From assembly GCF_000313135.1 (NCBI RefSeq), contig NW_004457584.1, positions 62,001 to 126,000 on the forward strand: DNA of 64,000 nucleotides, in the 5' to 3' direction. The position numbers were made by a program, and so were the translations under genes. Shown here one piece after another: positions 42,498 to 54,861 of this stretch. Below the pieces are notes generated by a model. The model was not told where the DNA came from. It saw only the letters and a program-made list of their open reading frames with translations, and did not search any database. The stretch is from Acanthamoeba castellanii str. Neff (taxonomy: Eukaryota; Discosea; Longamoebia; Acanthamoebidae). Each line of letters starts with the position of its first letter. Positions within the stretch are counted from its first letter, which is position 1.

Positions 42498-43265
42498 ATG
42501 GCGACCACCATCCAACACACACCACCCAAGGCGCAACGCTTGGAGGGCAAGACCGCTGTCATCACTGGCGGCGCTACCGGCATCGGCCGCGCCGCGGCAA
42601 AGCGCTTCATCGAGGAGGGCGCCTTCGTCTTCATCTTCGGCCGCCGGCAGGAAGCGCTCGACGCCGCAGTGGCCGACCTCGGACCCAATGCCCGCGCGGT
42701 GAAGGGCTCGGTCTCCGACCTGGCCGACCTCGACCGACTCTACGCGGCGGTGAAGGCCGAGCGCGAAACCCTCGACATCGTCTTCGCCAATGCCGGGGCG
42801 GGAAGCCAGCTTCCGCTCGGCGAGATCACCGCCGAGCACATTGACCAAATCTTCGACACCAACGTGAAGGGTTCGATCTTCACGGTCCAGAAGGCGCTGC
42901 CGCTAATGGGCCAGGGCGGTTCAATAATCCTGACCGGATCGAGCGCCGGCACCACGGGCGCCCCGGCATTCAGCGCCTACAGCGCGAGCAAGGCGGCAGT
43001 GCGCAACCTGGCGCGGACCTGGGCGGAGGACCTGAAGGGCACCGGTATCCGGGTAAACGTGCTGTCGCCCGGTCCGACGGCGACCGAACTCGCGAAGGAA
43101 GCGCTAGGCGAGGAGGGCATGAAGGCCTTCGCTTCGCGCAATCCGCTCCAGCGCATGGCCGATCCGGCGGAGATCGGGGCGGTGGCTGCCTTTCTCGCGT
43201 CACAGGACAGCAGTTTCATGACCGCCAGCGAGGTCGCCGTCGACGGCGGCCTTGCGCAAATCTGA
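42498..43265 (+). CDS. Short-chain dehydrogenase/reductase, bacterial type
   Basis: Classical SDR of 255 residues, NAD(P)-dependent oxidoreductase on an unidentified substrate. The nucleotide-binding motif TGGATGIG lies at residue ~22; FANAG is the NNAG equivalent; the catalytic Ser is in ILTGSSAG, and the YSASK motif carries the Tyr and Lys. The family C-terminus is NVLSPGPTATEL and ends AVDGGLAQI. Arg at the end of beta2 (FGRRQEAL) suggests NADP preference. No introns, full-length bacterial-style architecture and compact GC-rich coding make acquisition from bacteria likely, by inference. A eukaryotic context on both sides argues against contamination. Confidence 0.92.
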   Translation: MATTIQHTPPKAQRLEGKTAVITGGATGIGRAAAKRFIEEGAFVFIFGRRQEALDAAVADLGPNARAVKGSVSDLADLDRLYAAVKAERETLDIVFANAGAGSQLPLGEITAEHIDQIFDTNVKGSIFTVQKALPLMGQGGSIILTGSSAGTTGAPAFSAYSASKAAVRNLARTWAEDLKGTGIRVNVLSPGPTATELAKEALGEEGMKAFASRNPLQRMADPAEIGAVAAFLASQDSSFMTASEVAVDGGLAQI

Positions 43266-43774
43266 CGCGCTACTCCCGGCGCTTCATTCGATTATTCGGG
43301 TGGTGGCATTGTTGGTGTTTGATTCTTGGGCTGTTTTGCTGTGGAGGGAAAATAAAGGCTGCAGCCATGTGTGGAAGGTCAGTCCCGTGGCAATACCAGA
43401 TGATTGTTGAAGTAAGCACAGTTTTTTCCCTAAGATGCAGTGTTTATTATTTGCGTTGTAATAGGTGGCTTCCTTCCTTGTACTCTGACGGTTTATATCC
43501 GCTTCTGCGCTCTCCAGTGTTGTTGTCAATCACGTAGAGGTCATGATAATCCACGCCGGGCAAATCGTGCTTCAGTTTATCTTGCCCAGGACCGTCCGGA
43601 CGTGTCGACAGCTGCTGTGGTTGGCACCCATTGGCCCCGCACTTTAAATTAACGACACGGATTGGCTCGGCTCCAATTACCAGGCAAACCGTTCCGCCCC
43701 TCTGGGCACAACTCAAAACTCTAACGCCGGCAGCACACCGTCCGCCACACTCCCTGCTGAGTCTACGCACCACC
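43266..43774. other. Intergenic region (509 bases), nothing found
   Basis: Lies between the SDR gene and the coiled-coil gene. No exon or RNA gene was recognised. Confidence 0.5.
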
Positions 43775-45136
43775 ATGTCGTCCGTTCAGATGCAGTACCC
43801 TCCCGCGCAGGGCATGTACACTCCGGCCTATCTGCCCGCCGTGGTCAGCGCCACCAGATCGCCCCACTGGACCTACAGCCCGAAGGCCCTCGCCACCCAC
43901 GGCGACCAAAGGCCCTACAGACCCGATGACGTTACAGTAACCAAAGCCTTCTTCTATCTTCTTACATATCAAAATGTTGAATGTTAACATTGTATGGAAC
44001 TAACACAGAGGGGCCATGTTCTCGAGTTGCTCACCAAGGAGACGTTCATCAAGCAAATGGAGGAGGTCAACCTCCTCAGAGACGCAACGCCGAACGACAT
44101 GCAGGAGGCCCGGACCACGACCGACCCGCACAGGCTCGAGTACGTGTGTAACTTCGGCAGGCCCGACCGAATCAAGATCTTCCGTACGTACCCACCATTT
44201 TATGTTCTTTCTGAATATAAAGAATATATTTATATATATAAGTATGTGTATAAGTTTTGATCATATTAAGAATCACACTCTTTAAAAAACAGTGCACCTG
44301 TTCTACCTGTACCGTCTGAGGGCCGAACCGGGCAAGCTGTCGGAGATCTACGAGAGGTGGAAGCAGGAGTACACTCTGCGGGACTCGGCTGTCCGCCTTC
44401 GCGAAGTCGCGTGGGAATGCGACCGTAACGTGGTCCAGAACCTGGAAAGATGTTTCATCCGGGACTGTAAGAGTACGGTTTATATCTACATATCTCAATT
44501 ATACACATATCTGATGAATCTAGCCACCATATCACTCGCTGACGCTTCGACTTCTTCTTTGTCTCTTCTCCATGCGTGCACGTGCAGAGGTCCAGTACGC
44601 CGGCCTCATCAAGGAGAAGGACTGGCTCGACTTGGAGAAGCACAGCCTGATCGTCCTGAGGTCTTTCTTGAACGACATGGCCGTGGCAGATAATGGGCTC
44701 ATCCAGATCCGAACGCTCGAAGAAACCAACAAGTCCAACGAGGCGAAGGCCGAGTCCAGACGCCAAGCCCTGGCCGACGCCCAGGCCAAGCAGGAGGTAT
44801 GTTGCACTTTTATCTTTATGATTGCTATTTTTTGTAATTTACTTTCGCACTGAAATTGAAATGAATTTGGCGCAGGCGCTCCAGTTGGCGAGGGAGGAAG
44901 CGAAACGCGAGGCCGAGGCGGAGGCGAAGCGCAAGGCCGAGCTCGAGGAGAAGGAGCGCGAGGAGGCCCAGGCTGCTCGCGATGTCCAGACCCAGACCGC
45001 GGTGCTCACGGTGCAGGCCAAGATCGCCGCCTACCAGGGCTTCATCGCGCAGCTCACCGCTGACTTCGCCGCGGGCAAGATCACCAGCGCCGAGTTCTCC
45101 GAGAAGATGGCCACCGCCTCCCAACTACTCGCTTGA
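43775..45136 (+). CDS. Coiled-coil protein of unknown function
   Basis: Five exons: 43775-43936, 44009-44183, 44293-44472, 44588-44796, 44876-45136 (328 residues, phases consistent). The N-terminus is Tyr/Pro-rich (QMQYPPAQGMYTPAYLP). The centre is helical (LFYLYRLRAEPGKLSEIYER, DWLDLEKHSLIVLRSFLND). The C-terminal third is a charged coiled coil (AREEAKREAEAEAKRKAELE) ending in a short helical tail. No known domain was recognised. It looks like a soluble cytoskeletal or scaffold-type protein, without further evidence. Confidence 0.8.
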
Positions 45137-45207
45137 GTAGAGACTTCGATCGAAGAATTAATTCTTTTTATATACACAAATAGCCAATCAAAATGCTTGC
45201 ACGCATT

Positions 45208-48200
45208 TTAAGAGCTGGATGAAGAAGACGATGACGAAGATGAAGAGGAGGACGGGGCCGGAGGCGACTTGATGGTGAAGGAGCCCGAAGTGTTGGCGAG
45301 GGCCAGCATCTGCGACGGGCGCGTGGAGACCACGGCCAGCGTGCCCAGCGCGGTCCACCCAAAGCTATTCTCGCCGTACTCCAGCCGCAGGTCCAGCTCG
45401 CAATCGCCCTGCAGCGCGCGGGAATCACACGAGTGCGTGGTAAGCCGAGTGTGTCGGATGTGTCGTGTGTCGTCGTCGTGTGTGTGTCGTGTGTGTCGTG
45501 TGTGACGTTTACGTACAGCGTCCCTGAGCTCCTTGAGCTTGCTCATGATTGTGGCCTGGCTGATGTGAATCTTGCCCTCCGTACCAAACGAAACCACCTG
45601 CACACACACGACACGACACGCACGATACAACACACGAATGAGCGACACTGGAAGCCGTCGCGGAAAGGTTGTCAGCCGAGGAGGCGGTACTGTGTCGAAG
45701 CGGGTCGAGTCGGCCGGGAAGGTGTCGGGGGTCATGAAGGGCTTGATGTTGAGCGGGTGCATGGTCCACTTGAAGGTGCTGATCAGGCCCGAGCCCACCA
45801 GCTTCTTGAGCAGGCCCCAGAAGCGTTTCCCCTCCAGGTGCAACCGGAAGTCCTTCAGCTCCAGCCCTGCCCGATTCGACCATTCGCCGGGTCAGTGTGT
45901 GCGGTGATGTGTGCGGCGAATTGGCATACCTTTGGGCTTGGTGGCGCGGAGGGAGACGCGAATGCCGTGGCCTTCCACAGGTCCGATCTCCATGGTCACC
46001 GACTCGACCTTCAACTTGTGCTCCAGAAACTGTGCGGTCTGCACTCCATTCAGGCGAACCTCAGCCTCACACCACACACCGCAAACACCGCACACACCGC
46101 ACACACCGCACACACCGCACACCACACACACCGCACACCACACACCGCACACCGCACACCGCACACCACACCGCACACCACACACCACACACCGCACACC
46201 GCACACCGCACACCGCACACCCCACCACACACACCGCACACACTGACGATTACCTTGTCGCCCCAGTTGCGGTCGACGATCTTGTAGCCGGTGAAGAAGA
46301 GGCGGGTGCAGAGGAGCACGGCTGGAATGTAGAGGGCGGTGCTGCCCAGGACCAGGGGCAGCGCCAGTGGCCAGAACATCCAGAGCGGCACCAGCGCCGT
46401 GAGCAGCAGATTGCCCACATTTCCGTTGGCGTAGCACCACCTTTTGGACCCCAAAAGGATGCTTGCGTCAACTCAACAAAGTTCGTGTGTGCCGTGTTCC
46501 GTGTGCTCATGCCATGTGTGTGTGTGTTGTGTTGTGTTGGTGTGTGTTGGTGTGTGTTGGTGTGTGTTGTGTGTGTTGTGTCGTTCTGTGAGAGCTATGC
46601 GAGGGATGTACGTACCTGGTCATGCGCACCAGGAGGCGGTTGTTGCCGCCCAGCGCCTTTTGGAAGACCATCCACAATTTCTGCAAAAACGAAACGAGAA
46701 ACGAAACGAGGACAGTCGATCAGAACAACGCAAGGAAAAAGCGAAAGAGAAAGAACGACGAGGGAAGTGACGCGTACGAGGACGGCGTTGAGCACGGATG
46801 ATGCAATACGGCGCACGACGAGCACCAAAGCGTCGCGCGCTCGGCGCAGCTGGCGAAGAACGAGGCGACACGCCCACGCCACGTGCTCTGCGGTCACCTG
46901 GAAGACCTGTGGGCGCGATCGATACATACGCGGGAAGGGTTCCGCACACACTCGCGTCAGCGCCATTTGCTGATATATCAGGTGGCAAACGGCAGCCGTT
47001 ACCTGCATGGTGAAACGCATCGAGGCACCAGCGGCACTCCGCAGCCTGCGGTAAAGCCAGGCCCACATGACGCCGGGCTGGTACATCGGCACCCACTGGC
47101 GGACTGCGCGCGTGTTGCACTGTTAGTCGCACGACACACACCACACGCACACATATATATATATTTACACACACACACACACACAGGCGTACAGAGTCGG
47201 TTTTGCAGGGAGCAGACGAGAAGTGCGCTCGGGTACGCCAGTAACCAGCCAACCGAGCCGAAGATGAATTGGAGCCACGACAGGTCGGCCCAGTGGGTCT
47301 CCACGTACACGACCCAGACGGCGGAGAGGTAGAGGGCAAGGGCGAGCTGGTAGGCGAGCACGAGGAGATACGAGGCGCCGCTCAGGGCGTGGATCACCAG
47401 CCGCAGCCAATGTGGCGCAATTCCTGTCCGCGTCAACGAACTCGAATCAGCTGCGTGTGTGCGGTGTGTGCGGTGTGTGCGTGTGAGGTGGGGAGAGTAC
47501 GTTGTGGACTCCAAAGCGGCGATCCGAGCGTCGCGGCGACGTAGACCAGATAGACTGCAGAAGAAAAAAAGTTTGTTTAGTGGGCGTCAGAATTGCAGGA
47601 AATAAGAAAATAGCGTGGTTGGCTGGCGTACGTGGCAGGACGAGGAGAGTGAGCAGGTCGTTGATCAACAGACCGACGCACTGCGCCAACCTCACGAGCA
47701 GGTACAGCTCCATGTACCAAAAGGTCTTGTAGCCGCTCCCTGTTATCATTACCACAAACCCAACGTCAGGTCATACTCTGTGTGCAGCCATCGAGATGGA
47801 CCTAAGCGAAGGGGAACGCACATCGTGGGAGAGAGAAGAGGCGGCCGTCGCAAATGGTGGCTGGCAGGACGAACCATCGCAGTGCGATCGCGCGATCGAG
47901 CACCGGCGTCAGGACGTAGCCCGCCAACTTCACCGGCAGCATGATCGTGGCCGGAATGTGCTTCAACGCCAGGAAGAACTCCTGGAATGTAATTTCTGTG
48001 AATAAAATACCTAACAATAATAATAATAATAAAAAATAATAAGCGAACCTGATGGATGACGTAGCGGTAACCGAGCTTGTAGTCGTTGGCGCCCGGGGAG
48101 AGGGCCAATAGAACGCGCTGCTGGTTCTGCCACCCCAGGTGCTTGTAGCGGAAGAGCTGCTTCAGGGTCTTGCACCTCCGCTGGTTCTTGACCACCTGCG

Positions 48201-51200
48201 GCGAGTCCGGCCCCAGGCCGGGCCACCGGCTGTCCGAGAACAGCAGGGTCCGCCACAGCGAATCGTCCTCGGCCAGGCACCACCAGTCACTGCATTCCAC
48301 ACATACGTCAGATTCCCGTGTGCGTGTGCGTGTGCGTGTGCGTGTGCGTGTGCGTGTGCGTGTGCGTGTGCGTGTGCGGTAAGCGACGTGCCTGCAAACG
48401 AGTCCGGCGCCGAGTGCGAGTTGGTCGTAGGTGAGATAGGAGAAGATGCGTAGAAGGACCTCCTGCGGCAGCTCGACCCCGCCGGCGGTCGAGGCGCCAG
48501 ATGGTGTCGGGTGGGCCTTCTTCCGGCGCGCAGCCAGGAGCGAGGCCCAGTAGGCCCGGCCCTTGCGCTGTAGCATTGACGAGAAGCCAGTCTCGGCGTT
48601 GTGTCGCTTGGCCAGCGCCCAGAGGCGGCTGAAGAGAGACGGGACGTGGACGATCAGCACGACGACGCTCAGGATCTGGAGCAGCTGCAGCAAGTCGACG
48701 GCCCAGAAGATGAGCTCGGTGAGCATCACCTCGTGCCAGTGCGACATCTCACCCGCTTCAATCGTGAAGCGGGTCCTCTGTTGAATGAGACCGGTATCAG
48801 TACCACCGCACACGCACACGCAACACACGCACACGCACACGCACACGCTCAAGTTGATGTGCGTACGAGAAGGCGGGAAACGAGCGAGGGAAGACGCCAC
48901 ACGGTGAGAGCGATGACCACAGTAGCAAGGCCGGCCACGAAGTCGGCAGGCAGCATGAGCGCGTGGCCGAGAACGACGCATCGCGCCTCCTTGTCGGTCG
49001 GCGCCTGAGTGCACCACAACGTCCCATTCAGTACTGGCAGAGAGCTGTGTGTAGTGTGTAGTGTGTGTCGTGTATGTGTGTGTGTCGTGTGTCGTGTGTG
49101 CTGTGTGCTGTGTGCTGTGTGCTGTGTGCTGTGTGCTGTGGAGGGGACGAACCTGGCGCATGTGCCGGATGAGAGCCCGAGAGCGCCACACGAACGGGAG
49201 CGTGATCACAAAGAGAGGAATGAAGGGAATGTCCTGCAGCCACGCGACAAACAGCCAGCCGACCTGCGAGCGGACCCACAGGGCGAGGCCCGGCGTGCGC
49301 GCAGCCGACTTCGCACGCATCGTGCGGTAGATCTGCACCAGGCTCGGTATGCGCCACAGCGTTGCAATCATGACCAACACTGTTTTGGCCACGCGCTGTG
49401 TAAGCTCGACAAGACCACTGAGTTGCGATGGTAGTGTGGTAAGCTAAGAGGTAGCGTACCCAGCACCGCGCCGATGTACTCGAGCAGGCCAGCCAGAGCC
49501 GAACGAAGAACGTAGCCGCGCTTCACGCTGTCAGCCATCAACGGCTGCCCCCCCCCCACACCACCACACACCACACACAAGGAGTGGTGAGACCATACAT
49601 CAACAGTGCGTGGGTGAGGCTGGGTACCTGGCCCATGCGCGAGAGGACGCGGGGCAGCCGCCACGGACAGAGCACGCACACGGCGAACGGCACCACGAAC
49701 GGCAAGTCCAGCAGCATCTCGCCCACCTGTTCCACCACCTGCGTCCTGCGCTTCGCGGCCGTGTCGAGATCCTACAGTGTGCGTGCAGTGGGTAGCGTAA
49801 ATATAGAATAAATAATAAATAGGACCATTCAGTGAATACCGCCAAAGGAGGCCCTTGGGTGGGTACCTGGAACAGTCGGCGCAGGAAGAAGGGGAGGCGC
49901 CAGAGCATGAGGGGCGCGACGATCACAAAGGGCAAGTCGAGCGCGAGCCTGCCGAACTCGCTGAACACCACCCGATGGAACGATGTGGGCTGCTGCTGAG
50001 CTGCGCTGGTCTTGGCGGCCACCGCCCTCGTCGCCGCTCTCTCCCTCCTCTTCCGCCGCCTATTGGATTCAGCATTGACTTCGCCACTGACGGCGTCGGC
50101 CGGGGCCTCGGCCGCGCTGGGCTCGGCTGCAGTGGAAGCGACTGCGTCGGGAGCGACGTCGGCCGACGTGGTGCTAGTGGTCCACAGGGCACGCAGCTGT
50201 CGCACGGTGGAGAAGGCGCGCCAGGAAACGAGCAGGACCGCCAGGCACACGGCGGCGGGCAGATCAAAGAGCAGCAGCAGGAACTGCATGGCGATCCCGC
50301 GCCGCTGCGCCCAGTAGTCATCGGTGCGGCGCCACAGACGCAGCACCTCCGCGCCGCGCCAGCCGCACACGATGAGCGGGAGCAGCAGGAGGAGGAAGGG
50401 CACGTCGATCACCAGCAGCGCGAAGTTGTAGAACACCACCGCGTGGCACTGGGCTCCCTGCTTCAGGCTGTACACGTGCGCACCAGACGTCGCCTCTGCG
50501 TGTCGCGTTGTGTCGTGTGTCGTCGTGTGTCGTCGGTGTGTTATGTGATTAGAACAGGAAAGTGTGCTCGACGCGAGAGTCCGGATCAAACCTTTGTAGC
50601 GCTTGTAGGCGTCGCGCAGCTGGACGACGAGGGAGTAGGCGTTCCACACGGTGACGAGGGTGATCAGGCCCACCACGCCAGCCGCCAGGTCAAGCAGTGC
50701 CAGCCGGAATTGCACAAATGCGACGGAGCGCTTGTCGCCATTGCAGGTGCACTGTCGTTGTGCGCGTCAAGAAGGTGAGAGGGTGGTGTAAGATCAGTGA
50801 AAATCATATAATGGTTATCATTGGCCGTCGCTGCATCAGGCTGGCTGGTTGGGTGAGCTTACCTTGCCGAACTGAGTCCAGAGGGAGGGAATGCGCCAGA
50901 AGAAGAGGCCGGTCATGAGCGTCAGCAGGATGAAGGGCAAGTCGATGAGGGTCGCCAGGGTGTGGCGGAAGATTGCCTTGTGCAGGTCGAGTCCCGAGGC
51001 GGTCTGTCAAGGTACGATGTGCGCCACAGAACAGTGACTATGAGGAAACAACACATGGCAGACCGACATGGGCACAGCTCGATCGTACCTTGAGCGACGC
51101 GATGAGGGCGGGTGCGTGCCAAACGCCCAGGAGCGAGAAAAGGCCCAGGACAGCCGCAACCGCATCGAGCAGAGCGCACAGCAGCACTTCCCAACTGGCA

Positions 51201-54200
51201 TTCCTCATTTCTCCCAGACTCTTGGCCTGAGGGCCATAGCACGACAAGGGTGAATGTGTGAGCCCAATAATGGCGAGTTGGCTCAGGCGGAACGAGGGAC
51301 AGATCTACATGGAGAAATTGAGAAACGTACCGCTTTCAATCGGCGGTAGAGCGAGGGGAGACGCCAGAAGGCCACAGCGACCAAAGCCATGGCGGCGAAG
51401 TAGGGCAGATCGAGCACCACCTTCCCAAAGCTGGCAAACACAACCGAGTGGACGCCCAGGAGCTCCTTGCCCTGCACATTTCCATTGAAATGTTAGGAAT
51501 CTACGCTCGCCGAAACAAGAAAGCCCTGAAGAAGACGTACGGCGAGCTTCTGCTTCATGTCAGAGTAGTGCCACACGGTGGCGCGCACGGCGGCGTAGGC
51601 GAGAAGTGCGGGCACGTCGAGGAGGACACATCCTAGAACCTGCATCACCGCGCTCCTCTTCTTTGCCAGCCGCCCGCTGGTGGCGCTATCGGTCGGTGTC
51701 GGCGCGCCGCGTAGGAGTCGCACGAGCGTGGGCAGCCGCCACAGCGTGAGCGCGATGCAGGCAATGGCCAGCAGGTGGGGCGTGTCGAGCAGCAGCACGC
51801 CGACGTTCTTGAACACAGCGGCGTGATAGCGCATGCCGTTCCGCCCGCGCCCGTTGGGACCCGTCATCGGCCGCAGATCCGCGTCGAGCTGCTTCGCATT
51901 CCAGCGAAGCAGGCGGATGAGTAGGTTGCATACGAGGCACGGAATGTCGAGAATGCCGCAGGCGAATTGCTGCAGGCAGGCCTTGCGCGCCGACGCGAGG
52001 CCCTCCTGCGGTGGCGGCTTGGCCTTGCGCAGCCGTGCGATAAGGACCGGCAGGCGCCAGAAGGTCACCACCGTGCCCGCTAGGCAGAGGAAGTACGGCG
52101 TGTCGAGCAGAACCAAGTGAGCACGAGCGAAGATGGCCCGATGGGCTTCGAGGCCCGGCAGCCAGTAGGAGGCGTTGAGTCGGCGGAGGTCGTCGACGAG
52201 GTCGTGCCAGTGCCAGCGCGTAACGAAGACGGCCGCGGCGGCCAACAGGGCCAGCGGGTCGAGGAGCACGCACAGCGCTTGGTCGTAGCACGCCTGTCGC
52301 CTGGGCTGTCGCCACGCCCACGTTCGATTTTGGTTGGCGTCGTCCCGCCGCAGCTGTGCGTGCTGGGTGGCCAGCACGCGCAGGTGGTGACGCAGGGCTG
52401 GCGCGCGCCACAGGGTGACGCCCACGAACGCGACGCAGATCAACGCCGGCAGGTCGCGCACCAGCCGGAGGGTGTGGCGCAGAATGACGGCGTGCGGCTC
52501 CAGCCTGGATTTGTCGCCGAGTCGACGCAGCGCGTGGAGCATGTCGCCCCAGCCCCACACGGTGACCAGCAGGGTCGCGGCGCAGAGCAGGCACGGCAGG
52601 TCGAGCAGCACGCAGGCGGCCTGGTCCACGCACGCCTGCTTCTTGAGCGCGATGTCGTTGGTTGAACGCAGCTGCTTGAGCAGCAGCCAGCTGCGCCACA
52701 GCGTGACGCCGACGAGCAGCATGCAGGCGAGATAGGGCAGCTCGAGCAGGGTGCGGCCCAGATGGTACGCGACCGAGAGGTGGTAGGCCATGTTCTTCTG
52801 CCCGGCCGAGTCACGCCGGAACGCTGGCGCATTCCAGCTCGCGAGGATGACGCCGACGGCGACCAGCGAAGGAATGTCGAGAATGAGGCAGACGAACTGG
52901 TTGCCGCAGATGGCGCGCCGACGGCCCAGCGAGGCGCCGCCGGTCTTGCGCAGCTTCTTGACGAGCCGCGGCAGGCGCCACAGGGTCAGCGCGATCACGA
53001 CCGCCATGCCGATGAAGGGCAGGTCGAAAACGAGCCACAGGAAGTGCTTGATCGCCGAAAGATGCGGCAACCAGGTGCCCAGTTGCTTTTTCGATCTCAT
53101 TTCCTTTTTTAAAATGAAGAAAGATTAGTTTTGCGTGCTAATGATGATGAAGCAGTCACTTAAGTGTTGATGGTGGGATTCGTACCTTGAGCGAGGCGAG
53201 CAGAGACCGAGCGTTCCACTGCGTGATGACGACAACGACAAGGCAGAGGAACGCGGGCACGTCGAGCACGGCGCACAGGAACTGATGCCACACGCACCAG
53301 CGCCACGACTTCGTGCCGGGTGCGGTCGCCGTCTGCCCGAGTGCGTCGCACAGCCGGCCCCAGAAGTAGTACGAGCGGCCCCACAGCGCCAGCGACGTGA
53401 GCAGAGCCATAAACACGAAAGGAATGTCCTTTATCCACTCGAGCGACTCCTCCAGGCAAATGCCACGCCACTGCTCGACACTCGCCTGAGAGAAAAAAAA
53501 TGTTAGCAGTGTGAGCGTCGTAGGTGTGCGTGCGTGCGTGCGTGCGTCACAAGGTGGTATGGTGGGGGAGTACCTTGGCCAGTCTGCTGAGGAATGACGG
53601 CGCCCGCCAGAGCGTGAGCACGAGAGGAACGGTGAGTGCGAGGTGCGGGATATCGATCAGCACGTTGATAGCGGTGGCCACCAGGTTGAGCCGCCGGTTG
53701 ATCTCGCCATTGGCCTAAAGTAAGGAAAGTTGATGGGCGTGGGTACATGAATCCCAAGAATGTGAGTGTGGGACGCGTACGGATTTCCAGAGCTTTCGCA
53801 GTTGCGGCAGACGCCACAAGGTGACCAGCACGATGAGAAGGAAGGGTAGACACGCGTAGTCGAGCGCAGCGTACAACAGCTGCGTCCAGCAGTACTGCAA
53901 ATAGGGGTTGGCCTTCTTGAACGATTCCTTGCTTCGCGCCCAGTGTACGAGCCACGGGATCCTACGGGGCCAATGCCGCCAAGCCACACACGGCCCGACC
54001 AGAGTGAGCATGCGCGGCCCAGGCTGGCCCGCTCAGCCACATCCGGGCGTACGTACCTGACCACGGTGACGGTGACCAGGGCCGTCCCGATGAAGGCGAC
54101 GAGATCGCACTGGGCCGCGACAGTGGCCTTGGCGTACTCGCCCCTGTTAAATGCCGACTGTGAGCCATTCGGGGCACTGTGATGGTCTGGGGAGGAAAGG

Positions 54201-54861
54201 AGACCAAGAAAGTCATACATGTCTACGGCGGGCAAGATCTTCATGGCCGGGAAGAAGAGGCCTTTGATTTGGGTGATGAGCAGAGCTGCAGAGCCGACAG
54301 CAAAAAATAGAGAAGAGGTCAGCATTGATCGATGATCGGAATAGACTCGCTTTCAAAAGAAGAGCGAGGAGCCGGGCGAGAGAGTACAGATGCCCAGCGA
54401 CACGGTGGAGATGATGGCGATGACCTTCCCCTCGTGTTCGATGGCGGCGTGCGTCGCGTAGAGAGCAGCGGCCATCAGCCCCACAGCGAACACGGGGAAG
54501 AGCGTGCAGCCGACCCATCTGCCCACAGCCGCCATCACCACCACACGGTCAGACGTCGCACAAAGCACGTAAGCTGAGGCCCAGCAAGACGGTACCGAGG
54601 TAGCCACAACAGGGCGTGCAGCACCCTCGAACGTGCCAGCACTTGTGGACCCATTGTAGTCTGCTCCACATGTAGAAGGAGTAGAAGGAGAAGAGGTGAA
54701 TAAGGAGTGGCACAGGTGTGGTGGCTGGGACGCACTTGTAGAACGAGGAGGTAGAGCTGAAGGGGTGCGGCCAAGAGGGCCGAAGAGAGGTGGAGGGCCA
54801 CGAGGGCCACCACGTAGGGCAGCCGCAGCAGGCGCAGCACCATCGCCTCCCCCTGCGCCAT
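45208..54861 (-). CDS. Giant polytopic membrane protein with about 25 DxP-W repeats and an internal F-box
   Basis: About 30 exons, start ATG at 54861, stop at 45208, roughly 2,200 residues (estimated). The early junctions were checked: TTMGPQVLARS, then LLWLPRWVGC, then LGISLLITQIKGLFFPA keep phase. From about 53,950 to 48,600 it encodes repeated ~65-residue units, each a hydrophobic helix opened by D-(L/I/V)-P and closed by W. Type A: H-x3-F lead-in, then VFDLPFIGMAVVIALTLWRL. Type B: C-x2-Q-x2-C lead-in, then ILDIPSLVAVGVILASWNAP. In the long exon 51,542-53,098, ten units alternate A/B strictly. An F-box lies at about 48,230-48,485 (LPQEVLLRIFSYLTYDQL, then DDSLWRTLLFSD). More helices and a soluble C-terminal domain with a Ser-run tail follow. 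It may be two genes, but continuous phases and repeats favour one. Function is unknown. Confidence 0.75.
46076..46245. repeat. (ACACCGC)n heptamer repeat in an intron
   Basis: About 170 bases of ACACCGC/ACACC units inside an intron of the giant gene. Confidence 0.9.
48309..48377. repeat. (GTGTGC)n hexamer repeat in the F-box intron
   Basis: Eleven near-perfect hexamers inside the intron that splits the F-box of the giant gene. Confidence 0.9.
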
